NCBI GenBank assembly: GCA_027563935.2
Contig: CM050453.2
Span: 66,944,018-67,008,017 of the forward strand
DNA: 64,000 nucleotides
Source of the DNA: Costus lasius
Lineage: Eukaryota; Streptophyta; Magnoliopsida; Zingiberales; Costaceae
Reading direction: 5' to 3'
This document shows positions 48,271 through 59,432 of this stretch, in pieces; positions within the stretch are counted from its first letter, which is position 1; every line of letters begins with the position of its first letter. The position numbers were made by a program, and so were the translations under genes. The notes beneath the pieces were generated by a model. That model saw only the letters and a program-made list of their open reading frames with translations, was not told the origin of the DNA and ran no database searches.

Positions 48271-49563
48271 ACCCAGAGAGACCTATGCTGTCATGTATCG
48301 AATAATTGATTTCTTCATATCTAGGCAATCGAAAAAGAGAAAGGCAAGCAGAGAGCAAAAACACGCGGGAGAATAATGTCAGAGAGAAATTGGGACTAGG
48401 GTTTCATTCTCTTGGATTTCCACGACTAGACATATAAAGATGTTCATCAATCGAATTCAAACATGATAAAGACTCAATTTACTTCAAAAAGGGATTATCT
48501 CACTTTCGTGCAGATAACCATGCAGAGATAAATCTTTACTTTCACGCAAGATTCATCCCAAGCTGAAGATAAGTAAATCATCAATCAAAGAACTCAAAGA
48601 TCACTTTCGTGCATCCGAGTTCTAAGTTGATTGCCTCAAGTGGAATCTCGAGGATCACTTTCGTGCATCCGAGACTCAACACACGTTTTACCTATGGTTC
48701 TCCAACGTTCCGATCCTCACTTTCGTGTAAGATCTCCACGTTTTACACAATAACTCAATCCTAAGTTCATTAATATCATCATGGCAATTTAACTTACTAA
48801 AATAAAGAAATAAGAACTTAACCTAATTTCCTACGGTGAGTTCCTATTAATCAATTTTAGGGTTCCAAGTTCTCAAGCAAATCACCTTTCGGTCCTTATT
48901 GTGAAAACTCTAAATCATTATGACAAAAAGCAAACTAAGGAGAATCTTAGAGCAATAATCGCATAGGTAAAATTATCAAAGTAGAATAAACATGATGAAA
49001 GGAAAAGATTATCTAGTCATTAAGAAAATCAAAGGGAATTACTCCCCCATGTCCCAAAATAAGTTTAAGCTAGCATGGTGAAGGAATTACAAAATACCAT
49101 AATTTTAGAAGATCAAAAATCAACAAGAAAGGAGTTTTAGGAAAATACAGCACGGCTGTGAAATATTTCACAGCCGTAATTTGCAATGAAAGTGGTGAAC
49201 AGTGGCGGCACTTCTTCTTCCTTTGATTTCTCCTCAAATTGATCTCCTTTCGTTCTGAAACTTCTGGCACGTTGTCTCTTTCTCTAGGCGAAGCTTTAGT
49301 ATGAAAATCATGGCCGTAGGTGCTCTGGATTGGTCGCGGCGGCGGAACCCTAAGTGGCGGCGTGTACCGTGATTTCTCCCTCGATTGTGGATGCAATTTG
49401 GGGCTTTTGGTGTCTACGTGATCCTCTCGTCGTAAGCTCTTTTTTCTTCTTACGACATCCAATTTAGAGTTCTGGATCGCTTGCAATAATCTCCGCAAAA
49501 ATCGGGCGTCGAAATCGACATTGGAGTCGCGTTCAAAAACAGAAATACGGTAGTGTAATAGTT
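48271..49563. other. Unassigned DNA, possibly part of another repeat
   Basis: Does not match any other part of the window. It holds repeated short motifs (TCACTTTCGTG at 48500, 48601, 48655 and 48717) and a 26-bp palindrome. A 142-codon minus ORF at 49070-49498 is rich in Arg/Lys and Pro and has no motif I recognise. It could be host intergenic DNA or a non-autonomous element; the sequence resumes after SL1. Confidence 0.5.
49152..49177. repeat. Perfect 26-bp palindrome
   Basis: Two 13-bp arms, ACGGCTGTGAAAT and ATTTCACAGCCGT, with no spacer. Confidence 0.95.
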
Positions 49564-49568
49564 CACGA
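49564..49568. repeat. Target-site duplication of SL1, left copy (CACGA)
   Basis: CACGA immediately before the LTR start; repeated at 51271-51275. Confidence 0.93.
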
Positions 49569-51270
49569 TGTTGGGGTATGCCCTTAAGGCTAATGTTTGA
49601 GGCCTTGGGATTCCATGAGTATCATGTATATAAACTCTTTTGTTTATAAAGGCAATGGTTGTTATTCAGGTTGTTACATTGTCTGCTGCAATAAGTGTAC
49701 TTCTGAATAATGTCTCAAAGCTGTTCAGCTAGGCTGACATGCAGTTAAGTCCTTAGTCGAGATATCTTGGTGAACATGAGACAGCCTTGATATGATTGAG
49801 ACTAATGTGTGTTCTAATCTTATAGGATGCTTCGAGCATGGAATAAGATGTAGACTCATGGGTACATTAGATGTACTGGACAGACCCTATTAGGATATTC
49901 AATTGCTTGTCACAATGTGAATGATCCTTATGCTACAAGTGGCACATGTCCTCTGACTTGAGATCACTTGTGTTTCTAAATGATGATTGTCATTGTTTTG
50001 AGGTGGTTTAATATCATTTGAAATATAATGATTATAGACTATCTTGGATAATGATCTTGAGTCAGGTTAGGGCACTAGTGATAGATAAAGGATTGCCATC
50101 TCCTTAATTGGAGTGTGATGTTCTAAAGGGCCCCCCCAGATGAGATGATTGAGAATGTGTATGGCCATACCCAGGTGACTATGTTCATCTGATCTAATCA
50201 TGCTCATCATATTGGAATTACAGGCTTGACACGCTTGTCCAATAAGAACATCAAGTGGCAAAGGACACATGCATGCCTAGTGAAGTGGATTCACACTTGT
50301 GCTATGTTTTGGGTGTAGTCTTGGAAGACTCTTTTCTTTATATCGGGAGACAGTGATGTGTTGCTAGATACCTCTCACTGATTGTGATAACGTAAGTTAT
50401 CGTTACCGACATTTAAAGGAAACCCTCAGGGTCGCACAATTTGATGATATGGCTTACTTGAGTCAGATCGTGTGGACTGAATTGTTTTGGTTCAGTTTAA
50501 AGGAGTTTAAACTCTGATTGCAAGTAAGATCTGGCCTGATCATGTTTGATTGATTAGGGCTTGAGATCGGTAAGCTTCGATCGAGAGTAGTGATGCTAGA
50601 TCGGTGAGATCAAAGGCATCAAGAGATGTACGGTTAGATCTCGAACCTTCATGGTTCAGATGAGATTTAGACCATGGCTTGGCTTGGTTCAATTTGGTCT
50701 TTGAACCGAAATCAATTAGATCGAATTCTATTTGAACCGGTTCACATATGTGTGAACGCATGGTTAAATCGAATTGGCGTTTTGGTTTGGTTCATAAGAC
50801 ATGAACGCTTGTAGTGATGACTTACCATTTTTGGAAGTGGAGGTTTCGGAAATGGTTTCTCAACGCTTCACTTTGGATGAGAACGTTGGTCTCTCGCTCA
50901 ACTCAACGCCTCTTTCTCGGTGTGGAGATTTTTGACGAGAACAAGGAGGAGCTTATCCACGCCAAGATCATCTCCTTTTTCCCTTCATTCGATCAAGGAC
51001 ATCTTGGAGATCCTTACTAGCACAAGGAGCAACAAGAAGCAAGTCAATTCTCATCTTGTGTGCGCATCTTGTGGAGGAGACCCTCTTCGATCTCTTCTTC
51101 CAAGGGACCATCCGAAAGATGGCTATGGTATGATCTACTCTTGATCTATTCAATCTATGATAGTTGATCATATGACATGCAAAAGATCATCAAACCCTTT
51201 CTACCGCTCGCAAAATTTTATTTGCGCCATGCTTAGGGTTTGCGCCCCCCTCATGAAAGGGGTTTCTTCA
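49569..51270 (+). repeat. Solo LTR SL1 (copia family A)
   Basis: 1702 bp, TGTTGGGGTATGCCC to TTTCTTCA, with CACGA on both sides and no internal sequence. This is what remains after recombination between the two LTRs of one element. Plus orientation, opposite to A1-A5. Confidence 0.95.
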
Positions 51271-51275
51271 CACGA
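51271..51275. repeat. Target-site duplication of SL1, right copy (CACGA)
   Basis: Matches 49564-49568. Confidence 0.93.
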
Positions 51276-51588
51276 CACTGCCGTAAAATCGCTCGAGTGT
51301 TCTGTTCTGAAAGTGTTGGGAAACACGGCACCGCAATATGGTTCAGAGCACTGCCATAAAATCGTCTGAACTCTCTGGTCGGAAATGTCTGGAAAATACG
51401 GCCTGTGAAATAGTTTACGGCAGTGCCGTAATTTCAGCAATGGTCTCTGTTCTGAAAGTGCTCCGAAATACTGTCGTGTAAAATCTTATGGCAGTGCCGT
51501 ATTTTTCACACAATCTTCTGATCTGAAGTTTTCCTAAATTACGGTGGGTGCTCCGATATTACGGTATCGTATGGAAATACGGTACCAT
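51276..51588. repeat. Degenerate 70-90 bp repeats with GGCAGTGCC hairpins
   Basis: Continues the unassigned DNA left of SL1. About four diverged units start near TCTGTTCTGAAAGTG / TCTGATCTGAAG and contain GCAGTGCCGTA-type inverted repeats. One of these, TTACGGCAGTGCCGTAA at 51415-51431, is perfect around a single G. No coding signal. Confidence 0.65.
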
Positions 51589-53544
51589 TGTTGGGAAACC
51601 CCGGGGACATTTTACAATTTTCAGAGTTATGGACATACATTTTTCGCAGCGGAAGAATGTCCCCGAAACAGGCCGGTCCCAAAAACCCAGTAAAGATCGC
51701 ATGCAAGGGAGTCGACACGATGAGTTAGGAAATACCTTAAGAGCAATGTAGAGCGATGTCGATGAAGGCGCCCAAGTGTTCGCCCTCTGCAGTCTCGCAC
51801 ACACGGATCTCTTGAGTTCTCTTCTTCCACGCCCGGTGCTAGCCTCGGGAAGAAGATCCAAGCCTTAGGGAGATACTCTACTTCACTTGCGCCACCAAGA
51901 GGGATGATGCGCCAAGAGAAGAAGGAAGACTATCCAAAAACGCCAAGCACTAATGTTCCTTGCGCTAAGAGGAAAGGAAGAAGTGGCTTGCGGTTATGGA
52001 AGAAGGAAGATGCACCCTTGCTCCAAGCACTCGCCCCTCTCCTTGTGTTCACGCCTTCAAGGATTAATTACCCACAAGAGGGGGCGACTAGGGTCATATT
52101 TATAGGGCAAGAGGCGGTTAGGGTAATGGCTAGGATCATGACAAGTGTAGGGCTAGGATGAGGAGGTTTGAGATAAGGAAAGTCTCCAAGACATTTCCAT
52201 AATTCTCATTCAACCTTACCTTTTGTTCCCACGCCTTTTCTTGTGCGCCAAGGCCTTGCCTTGCGCCTCAAGCAATGCCATAGAGGCATGCATTCCATCC
52301 TAGGAAGAGAGGGGGAGGCGCCCTTTACTTCCATAATGAAGCAAAGGCGCCAACATGACCCCATTATGCCCCTAGGCGCCTAATGGTTCATGTTTCTCCC
52401 CATTATACCCTTTTAGCCTCTCATCTCTTCATGAGAACTTGTTATTGGGCCTCATTGGATAATGAGCTAGCCCAAACATCATTGCATAGGTTGATTAAGC
52501 ACTTGGATCCAATCCAATGCAACCCTAATCCAAATGTGACCAACCATGGTCAAATACGGGTCAACCTGCCAAAAATGAAGTTTGGCTCCAATAACATTCT
52601 TCCATCTCATCAGGCCCATTGGTGCTGATGAAATCTCCCAATTAGATCCGAGTTATCCAATAACTCGATCATAAGGCTTCCCGATCAATACGAGAACTCA
52701 AGTATCAAGGTGTGCGACCCTGTAGGTTCCTTTGATGCTGGCAGTGCTAACCAAAGGTCATCACAAGCAGTGAGTGGCACCTAGCAGTGCATCGCTGCTA
52801 CCCAGGTCGTTGGAATGGATATCGACATCGACATCCCCATCATCGCAACTAGGTACAGATGCATTACAGTCTCTTTGCCGTACTGATATCCGATTGGACA
52901 AGTGTGTCACCACTTGTTTTCATCCAATCACATGGCTATGACTAATACAGGTTCTTACCTGGGTATGGCCATACACTCTCAGTCATAGAACCATAAAGGA
53001 GCTCCATGGATATCATACTTCCTTAGGGAAGGGGCAAATCCTATGTCTGTCCATTGATCTTCTCATATGGGTCGTGACATGCTCAATAACAACTGTTATG
53101 ACCTCCCAGCTACGGCAAGGTGTTAGGTTGTATCAAAGCAAGTCCCTAACCATATAGAATGATCAATGACCTCAAGTCAAGGGATCAATGCATCTCCTGT
53201 CACTTATGAGGATAACTCATGACACCAAGTCATAGCCCCATAGCGGGTCTATCCAGTATATCCCCAATGATATACTCATGTGTCTGCGTTAGCACCACGT
53301 GCCTAACCAGCCCACATACCAGTCTCACAAGTACCATAGCTGTCCCATATCCACTAAGGTACATCGACTGGGGATTATAATTCGAGCACAGATCTAATCT
53401 GTCTCCAGGGACATTATCATGTAAGTACACAATCGCAGGTGTAGTCAAACAATGATAACGACAATGCCATAATGATATATAAAAATCAGTGTCAAGTAGT
53501 ACATAAGTTGACCAAAACTAGGTCCTAGGGCATATACACCAACA
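51589..53544 (-). repeat. 3' LTR of copia B2
   Basis: 1956 bp, TGTTGGTGTATATGCCC (53544) to GGGTTTCCCAACA (51589) on the minus strand. Family palindrome at 52963-52974. Confidence 0.9.
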
Positions 53545-53556
53545 ATCTCCCACTTG
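53545..53556 (-). other. Polypurine tract of B2
   Basis: Minus strand CAAGTGGGAGAT, identical to family A. Confidence 0.85.
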
Positions 53557-53565
53557 CACTAAGAC

Positions 53566-54259
53566 CTAGAAGTTGAGGAATCTCAACCCCATATCTCTAG
53601 CGTGACCATCATGCTTCTGCTGCGCCAAAGCCTTGGTCAATGGGTCTGCCAGATTGTTCTCTGTGTCTACTCTGCTAATCTTGACATCACCTCTGTCAAT
53701 GATCTCTCTGATCAGGTGAAATCTTTTGAGTATGTGTTTGGATCTTTGATGAGACCGTGGTTCCTTGGCTTGTGCAATTGCTCCATTGTTGTCACAGTAG
53801 AGTTCAATGGGATCCATTGCACTAGGTACCACTTGAAGATCACACAAGAACTTCCTTATCCAAACAGCTTCCTTGGCTGCCTCAGAAGCAGCCACATACT
53901 CAGCTTCGGTTGTAGAATCTGCTATGGTGGATTGCTTGAAGCTCTTCCAACATACAGCGCCTCCATTTATCTTGAACACATAGCCGGCCTGCGATCTAAA
54001 GTCGTCAGGGTCAGACTGGAACGATGCGTCAGTATAGCCCTGCATACTGAGCTCTTCCTGTCCCCCATAGACCATGAACAAATCCTTAGTTCTTCTCAGA
54101 TACTTTAGGATGTTCTTTACAGCCACCCAGTGCTGTAGACCTGGATTGGATTGGTATCGGCTGGTAATGCTCACAGCATATGCCACATCTGGTCTAGTAC
54201 ATAACATTGCATACATGATCGATCCTACTGCCGAAGCATAAGGAATTTGACTCATGTCA
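53566..54259 (-). pseudogene. Copia B2 RNase H segment (3' end of pol)
   Basis: Encodes the connection and RNase H: YASAVGSIMYAMLCTRPDVAY, then YTDASFQSDPDDFRSQ, STTEAEYVAASEA and the C-terminal NNLADPLTKALAQQKH, with the stop at 53566. RNase H removes the RNA template during reverse transcription. The frame is open here and continues at 55961 once SL2 and one TGTCA copy (1701 bp, a multiple of three) are set aside. The ATG at 54255 is internal and not a real start. Confidence 0.9.
54255..54259. repeat. Target-site duplication of SL2, left copy (TGTCA)
   Basis: TGTCA before the LTR start; repeated at 55956-55960. Confidence 0.94.
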
Positions 54260-55955
54260 TGTTGGGGTATGCCCTTAAGGCTAATGTTTGAGGCCTTGGG
54301 ATTGTAACAGTATCATGTATAAACTGTGATGTTTATAAAGGCAATGGTTGTTATTCAGTATGTTACATTGTCTGCTGCAATAAGTATACTTCTGAATAAT
54401 GTCTCGATGCTGTTCAGCTAAGCTGACATGCAGTGAAGTCCTTAGTCGAGATATCTTGGTGAACATGAGACAGCCTTGATATGATTGAGACTAATATGTG
54501 TTCTAATCTTATAGGATGCTTCGAGCATGGAATAAGATGTAGACTCATGGGTACATTGGATGTACTGGACAGACCCTACTAGGATATTCAATTGCTTGTC
54601 ACAATGTGAATATTCCTTGTTTGCACCAAGTGGCACATGTCCTCTGACTTGAGATCACTTGTGTTTCTAAATGATGATTGTCATTGTTTTGAGGTAGTTC
54701 AATATCATTTGAAACATAATGGTTATAGACTATCTTGGATAATGATCATGAGTCAGGTTAGGACACTAGTGATAGATATAGGATTGCCGTCTCCTTGTTT
54801 AAGGAGTGTGATGTTCTAAAGGGGCCCCCCCGAATGAGATGATTGAGAAAGTGTATGGCCATACCCAGGTGAATATGTTCACCTGATTTAATCATGCTCA
54901 TCATATTGGAGTTACAAGCTTGACCCGCTTGTCCAATAAGAACATCCAGTGGCAAAGGATACATGCATGCCTTGTGAGGTTGATTCACACTTGTGCTGTG
55001 GTTTGGGCGTAGTCTTGGAAGACTCTTTCCTTTATATCGGGAGACAGTGATGTGTTGCTAGATACCCCTCACTGGTCGTGACAACGTAAGTTATCGTTAC
55101 CGACATTTAAAGGAAACCCTCAGGGTCACACAATTTGGTGATATGGCTCACTTATGTCAGATCGTGTGGACTGAATTGTTTTGGTTCAGTTTAAAGGAGT
55201 TTAGACTCTGATTGGAAGTGAGATCTGGTCTGATCATATTTGATTGATTAGGGCATGAGATCGGTAAGCTTCGATCGAGAGATCTGATGCTTGATCGATG
55301 AGATCAAGTGCATCAAATGATGTGTGGTTAGATCTTGAACCCTTTTGGTTTAATGAGATCTAGACCATGTCTTGGTTTGATCTTGGTTTGATTTGGTTGT
55401 TGAACCAAAGTCAATTGAACCGGTTCACTTATGTGAACGCATGGTTCGTTTTGATGGGCGTTTTGATTAGTTCACTATGCGTGAACATGTGAAGATTTAA
55501 GACTTACCATATTTGGAAGTCTCAACGCCAAAACGCCTCAAGCCATGAAAACGCCTCAATGCTTCAATGCTTTTGGCGTTGCCCTCTCTTGAGTGTGGTT
55601 GCTCTCGACGAGAGGTAGAGAAGAAAAAGCATTCGGCTATCCAAGAATACATCGATCTCCTTCACACGGTTAGGAGACTTGGCGTTCCTTGCTAGCACAA
55701 GGAGTAACAAGAAGGGGCTATCTCTCATCTAGTGTGTGTCTTCTTTGGAGGAGAGCTTGTTTGCCCTCTTGCTTTCAAGCCGCATCCAATCTAATGGCTA
55801 TGGTATGAGTTGATTCTTTGCAATCCTCGTTTACAAGTTAATCATGTGTCATGCTAACCGATCTTGAAGCCCTAGCTTCCGCTATGAGCATATATATATA
55901 TAAGCATATATGTGCCTAATTAGGGTTTGCGCTCCCCCTTGAAGGGGGCCCAACA
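54260..55955 (+). repeat. Solo LTR SL2 (copia family A) inside B2 pol
   Basis: 1696 bp, TGTTGGGGTATGCCC to GGGCCCAACA, flanked by TGTCA. Its last 30 bases hold CCCCCTT-G-AAGGGGG. Plus orientation. Confidence 0.95.
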
Positions 55956-55960
55956 TGTCA
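55956..55960. repeat. Target-site duplication of SL2, right copy (TGTCA)
   Basis: Matches 54255-54259. Confidence 0.94.
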
Positions 55961-57735
55961 TCCCTCTCAGCCTGTGTTGTAGGACACTAGCTCTTTGAGA
56001 GAGTAAGGCCATGTCTCACTGGAAGGTATCCTTTCTTGGATTGCTCCATGTAGAACCTCTCCAGTACCTTATCAATATAAGTACTTTGACTAAGGGCCAA
56101 GAGCCTCTTGGATCTATCCCGGTAGATCCTCACGCCTAGAATATAGGCGGCCTCCCCTAAGTCTTTCATCTCGAAACACTTCCCCAACCATGTCTTCACA
56201 GCTTGAAGACTAGGGATGTCGTTTCCGATGAGCAGTATGTCATCAACATACAAGACCAGAAAAATTACCAAGCTCCCACTGAATTTTCTGTATACACAGG
56301 CGTCATCTTCGCTTTTGATAAACCCATAATCTCTTACGGCCTCATCAAATCGAAGATTCCAACTTCGAGATGCTTGCTTTAATCCATAGATGGACCTCTT
56401 TAGCCTGCAGACCTTATTAGCCTCTGCAGGATGGATGAAGCCATCAGGTTGTGTCATATACACATCCTCAGTCAGCTTCCCGTTAAGGAACGCTGTTTTC
56501 ACATCCATCTGCCATATCTCATAATCATGATATGCAGCTATAGCAAGCAGAATCCGAATGGATTTAATTATTGCAACTGGCGAGAAGGTTTCATCATAGT
56601 CCACCCCGTGGACTTGTTTGAATCCTTTAGCCACTAGTCTACCCTTATAGGTAACTATTTTGCCATCCATGTCTGTCTTCTTCTTGAAGACCCATTTACA
56701 CCCTATGGGTTTTACCCCATCAGGCAGCTCAACCAAATCCCAGACTTGGTTAGCCGACATGGAATCCATCTCAGATCTCATGGCGTCAAGCCATTTCTCG
56801 GAGTCCGGTCCACTGACCGCCTCATCATAGGTTCTAGGTTCATCCTCAATGATGAAGATCCCATCGTGTTGGGTCGGTAGTGACCCATACCTCTCAGGTG
56901 CACGACGAATTCTCCCAGACCTACGCGGGACCTGTGTCTGAGCCTCAGGTTGCCTAGCAACCGGTGCAGGTGGCTCAGATTCCATCTCTTTGTCTTGTGT
57001 TTGCACTTGGACCTCATCCAAGTCAAACTTCCTCCCACTAACTTCTTTCATAAGAAATTCTTTCTCTAGAAAGACAGCACCCCGAGCAACAAAAACTTTG
57101 TTCTCGGTTGGGACATAGAAGTAGTATCCTTTAGTTTCCTTAAGATACCCCACAAACACACACTTATCAGATCTAGGTTCTAGCTTGCTAGAATTCTGAC
57201 GTTTGACATAAGCCTCACATCCCCAGATCCTGATAAACGTGAGATTAGGGCGTCTTCCACTCCATACCTCGTATGGTATTTTGGAGACACTCTTAGATGG
57301 AACATTATTCAGTATTAGAGAAGCTGTTTCTAGTGCATGCCCCCAGAATGATGAAGGTAGAGTTGCATGACTCATCATGGATCGAACCATATCAAATAAA
57401 GTTCGATTTCTCCTTTCAGACACACCATTCCATTGAGGTGTTCCAGGAGGAGTGAGTTGGGATATGATCCCACACTCTCTCAGATAGTCAAAGAACTCAC
57501 CACTCAGGTATTCTCCACCTCGATCTGATCGAAGAGCTTTAATGGATCTTCCAAGCTGGTTCTCTACTTCATTCTTGAACTCCTTGAATTTCTCAAAGGA
57601 TTCAGATTTATGTCTCATTAAGTAGACATAACCATACCTACTGAAGTCATCAGTAAAGGTAATGAAGTAGTTGTACCCTCCTCTGGCTTGTTTATTGAAG
57701 GGCCCACACACATCAGTATGTATGAGATCCAATAA
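55961..57735 (-). pseudogene. Copia B2 integrase core and reverse transcriptase
   Basis: Minus strand: integrase core with D (HTDVCGPF), D (RSDRGGEY) and E (GVSERRNR) visible, GKEY-type C-terminal linker, then RT from WLDAMRSEMDSM through QMDVKTAFLNG to YVDD at 56239-56250. TAG at 55987-55989 (Gln in family A, CAG in A2) stops it just before SL2. The N-terminal part (integrase zinc region, PR, Gag) is removed by A4. Protein similarity to family A is high, so the two families share an ancestor. Confidence 0.92.
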
Positions 57736-59412
57736 TGAAAGTCCCCACAAGGGGGGGGGGGGCGAAACCCTAAGACATGCGCAGATATAAATTTGCCTGG
57801 GCGGAATCTAGGGTTTCCTAGGATCGCATAGCATGTATTATATGATCAACTTAGAACAACAATGATCATACCATGGCCATTATTTGTATGATGTCGAGGA
57901 AGAAGAGATCGACAGGGGTCTCCTCCAGAGGATGCGCACACAAGATGAAGAAGCCGCCTACTCCCTTGGTGCTCCTTGTGCTAGCAAGGTTCCAAGAGGT
58001 TCTTGTCGTATGAAAAAGGAAGATGATCTCCTTGCTTGGCGAAAAACTTTCTCCTCTTGTCGTCCACTCTTTTTACACGAGAATGCAAAAACTCTCTAAA
58101 TCACAAGAGGCGACAAAGGCGTGAAGAGGCGAGCAACATGAGGCGTGGTCACGTAAGTGATCATGCTTTCTAAAAATAGAAATCCACTCCCTCACATGCG
58201 ATCATGGGTTTACCCCAATCGCAAACTCCTCTCCATTTGAACCACATGCTCACTTGATGAGCTGGTTCATTTCGGTTTGGTCCAAGACCAATTAACCCAA
58301 GCAATCCAGTCTAGATCTCAATTAAACCCTAAGGCTCCAGATCTAACCGTTGATCTCTTGATGCTTCTGATCTCACTGATCTAGCATCCAATCTCTCGAT
58401 CGAAGCTTACCGATCTCAAGCCCTAATCAATTAAACATGATCAGACCAGATCTCACTCACAATCAGAGATTAATTCCCTTTAAACTGAACCCAAAACAAT
58501 TCAGTCCACACGATCTGACTTAAGTAAGCCATATCATCAAATTGTGCGACCCTGAGGGTTTCCTTTAAATGTCGGTAACGATAACTTACGTTATCACGAT
58601 CAGAGAGGGGTATCTAGCAACACATCACTGTCTCCTGATATAAAGGAAAGAGTCTTCCAAGACTACACCCAAACAACAGCACAAGTGTGAATCAACTCAC
58701 TAGGCATACATGATTCCTTTGCCACTGGATGTTCTTTATTGGACAAGCCTGCCAAGCTTGTAACTCCAATATGATGAGCATGATTAGATCAGATGAACAT
58801 AGTCATCTGGGTATGGCCATACACTTTCTCAATCATCTCATCCAGGGGGCCCCTTTAGAACATCACACTCCAATAAAGGAGACGGCAATCCTATATCTAT
58901 CACTAGTGACCTAACATGACTCAAGCTCACCATCCAAGATAGTCTATAACCATTATGTTTCAAATGATATTGAACTACCTCAAAACAATGACAATCATCA
59001 TTTAGAAACACAAGTGATCTCAAGTCAGAGGACATGTGCCACTTGTTGCAATCAAGGATTATTCACATTGTGACAAGCAATTGAATAACCTAGTAGGGTC
59101 TGTCCAGTACATCCAATGTACCCATGAGTCTACATCTTATTCCATGCTCGAAGCATCCTATAAGATTAGAATACATATTAGTCTCAATCATATCAGGGCT
59201 GTCTCATGTTCACCAAGATATCTCGACTAAGGACTTTACTACATGTCAGCCTAGCTGAACATCATAGAGACATTATTCAGAAGTACGCTCATTGCAGCAG
59301 ACAATGTAACAACCTGAATAACAACCATTGCCTTTATAAACATAAGAGTTTATACATGATACTGTTACAATCCCAAGGCCTCAAACATTAGCCTTAAGGG
59401 CATACCCTAACA
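57736..59412 (-). repeat. 3' LTR of copia A4
   Basis: 1677 bp, TGTTAGGGTATGCCC (59412) to TTTCA (57736). A 12-G run (plus strand) near the end forms a CCCC-ACAA-GGGG hairpin. Confidence 0.91.
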
Positions 59413-59424
59413 ATCTCCCACTTG
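59413..59424 (-). other. Polypurine tract of A4
   Basis: Minus strand CAAGTGGGAGAT. Confidence 0.85.
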
Positions 59425-59432
59425 CACTTAAT

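Larger units (their letters stand above)
51589..57735 (-). mobile_element. Copia retrotransposon B2, 3' part, split by SL2
   Basis: Minus strand 3' LTR, PPT, RNase H, (SL2), RT and integrase core, ending where A4 inserted at 57736. Gag and the 5' LTR are beyond the right edge or lost. Same family as B1 and B3 but opposite orientation. Confidence 0.9.

Noticed and set aside
49070..49498. 142-codon minus-strand ORF in the unassigned block
   Set aside because: Basic, Pro-rich, no recognised domain or repeat of the ORF elsewhere in the window, and located in hairpin-containing DNA; a chance ORF is more likely than a gene.
53566..57735. B2 pol with SL2 as a spliced gene with one intron
   Set aside because: The intervening piece is a family A LTR with TG...CA ends and a TGTCA duplication; its length being a multiple of three is coincidence, and an in-frame TAG lies at 55987.
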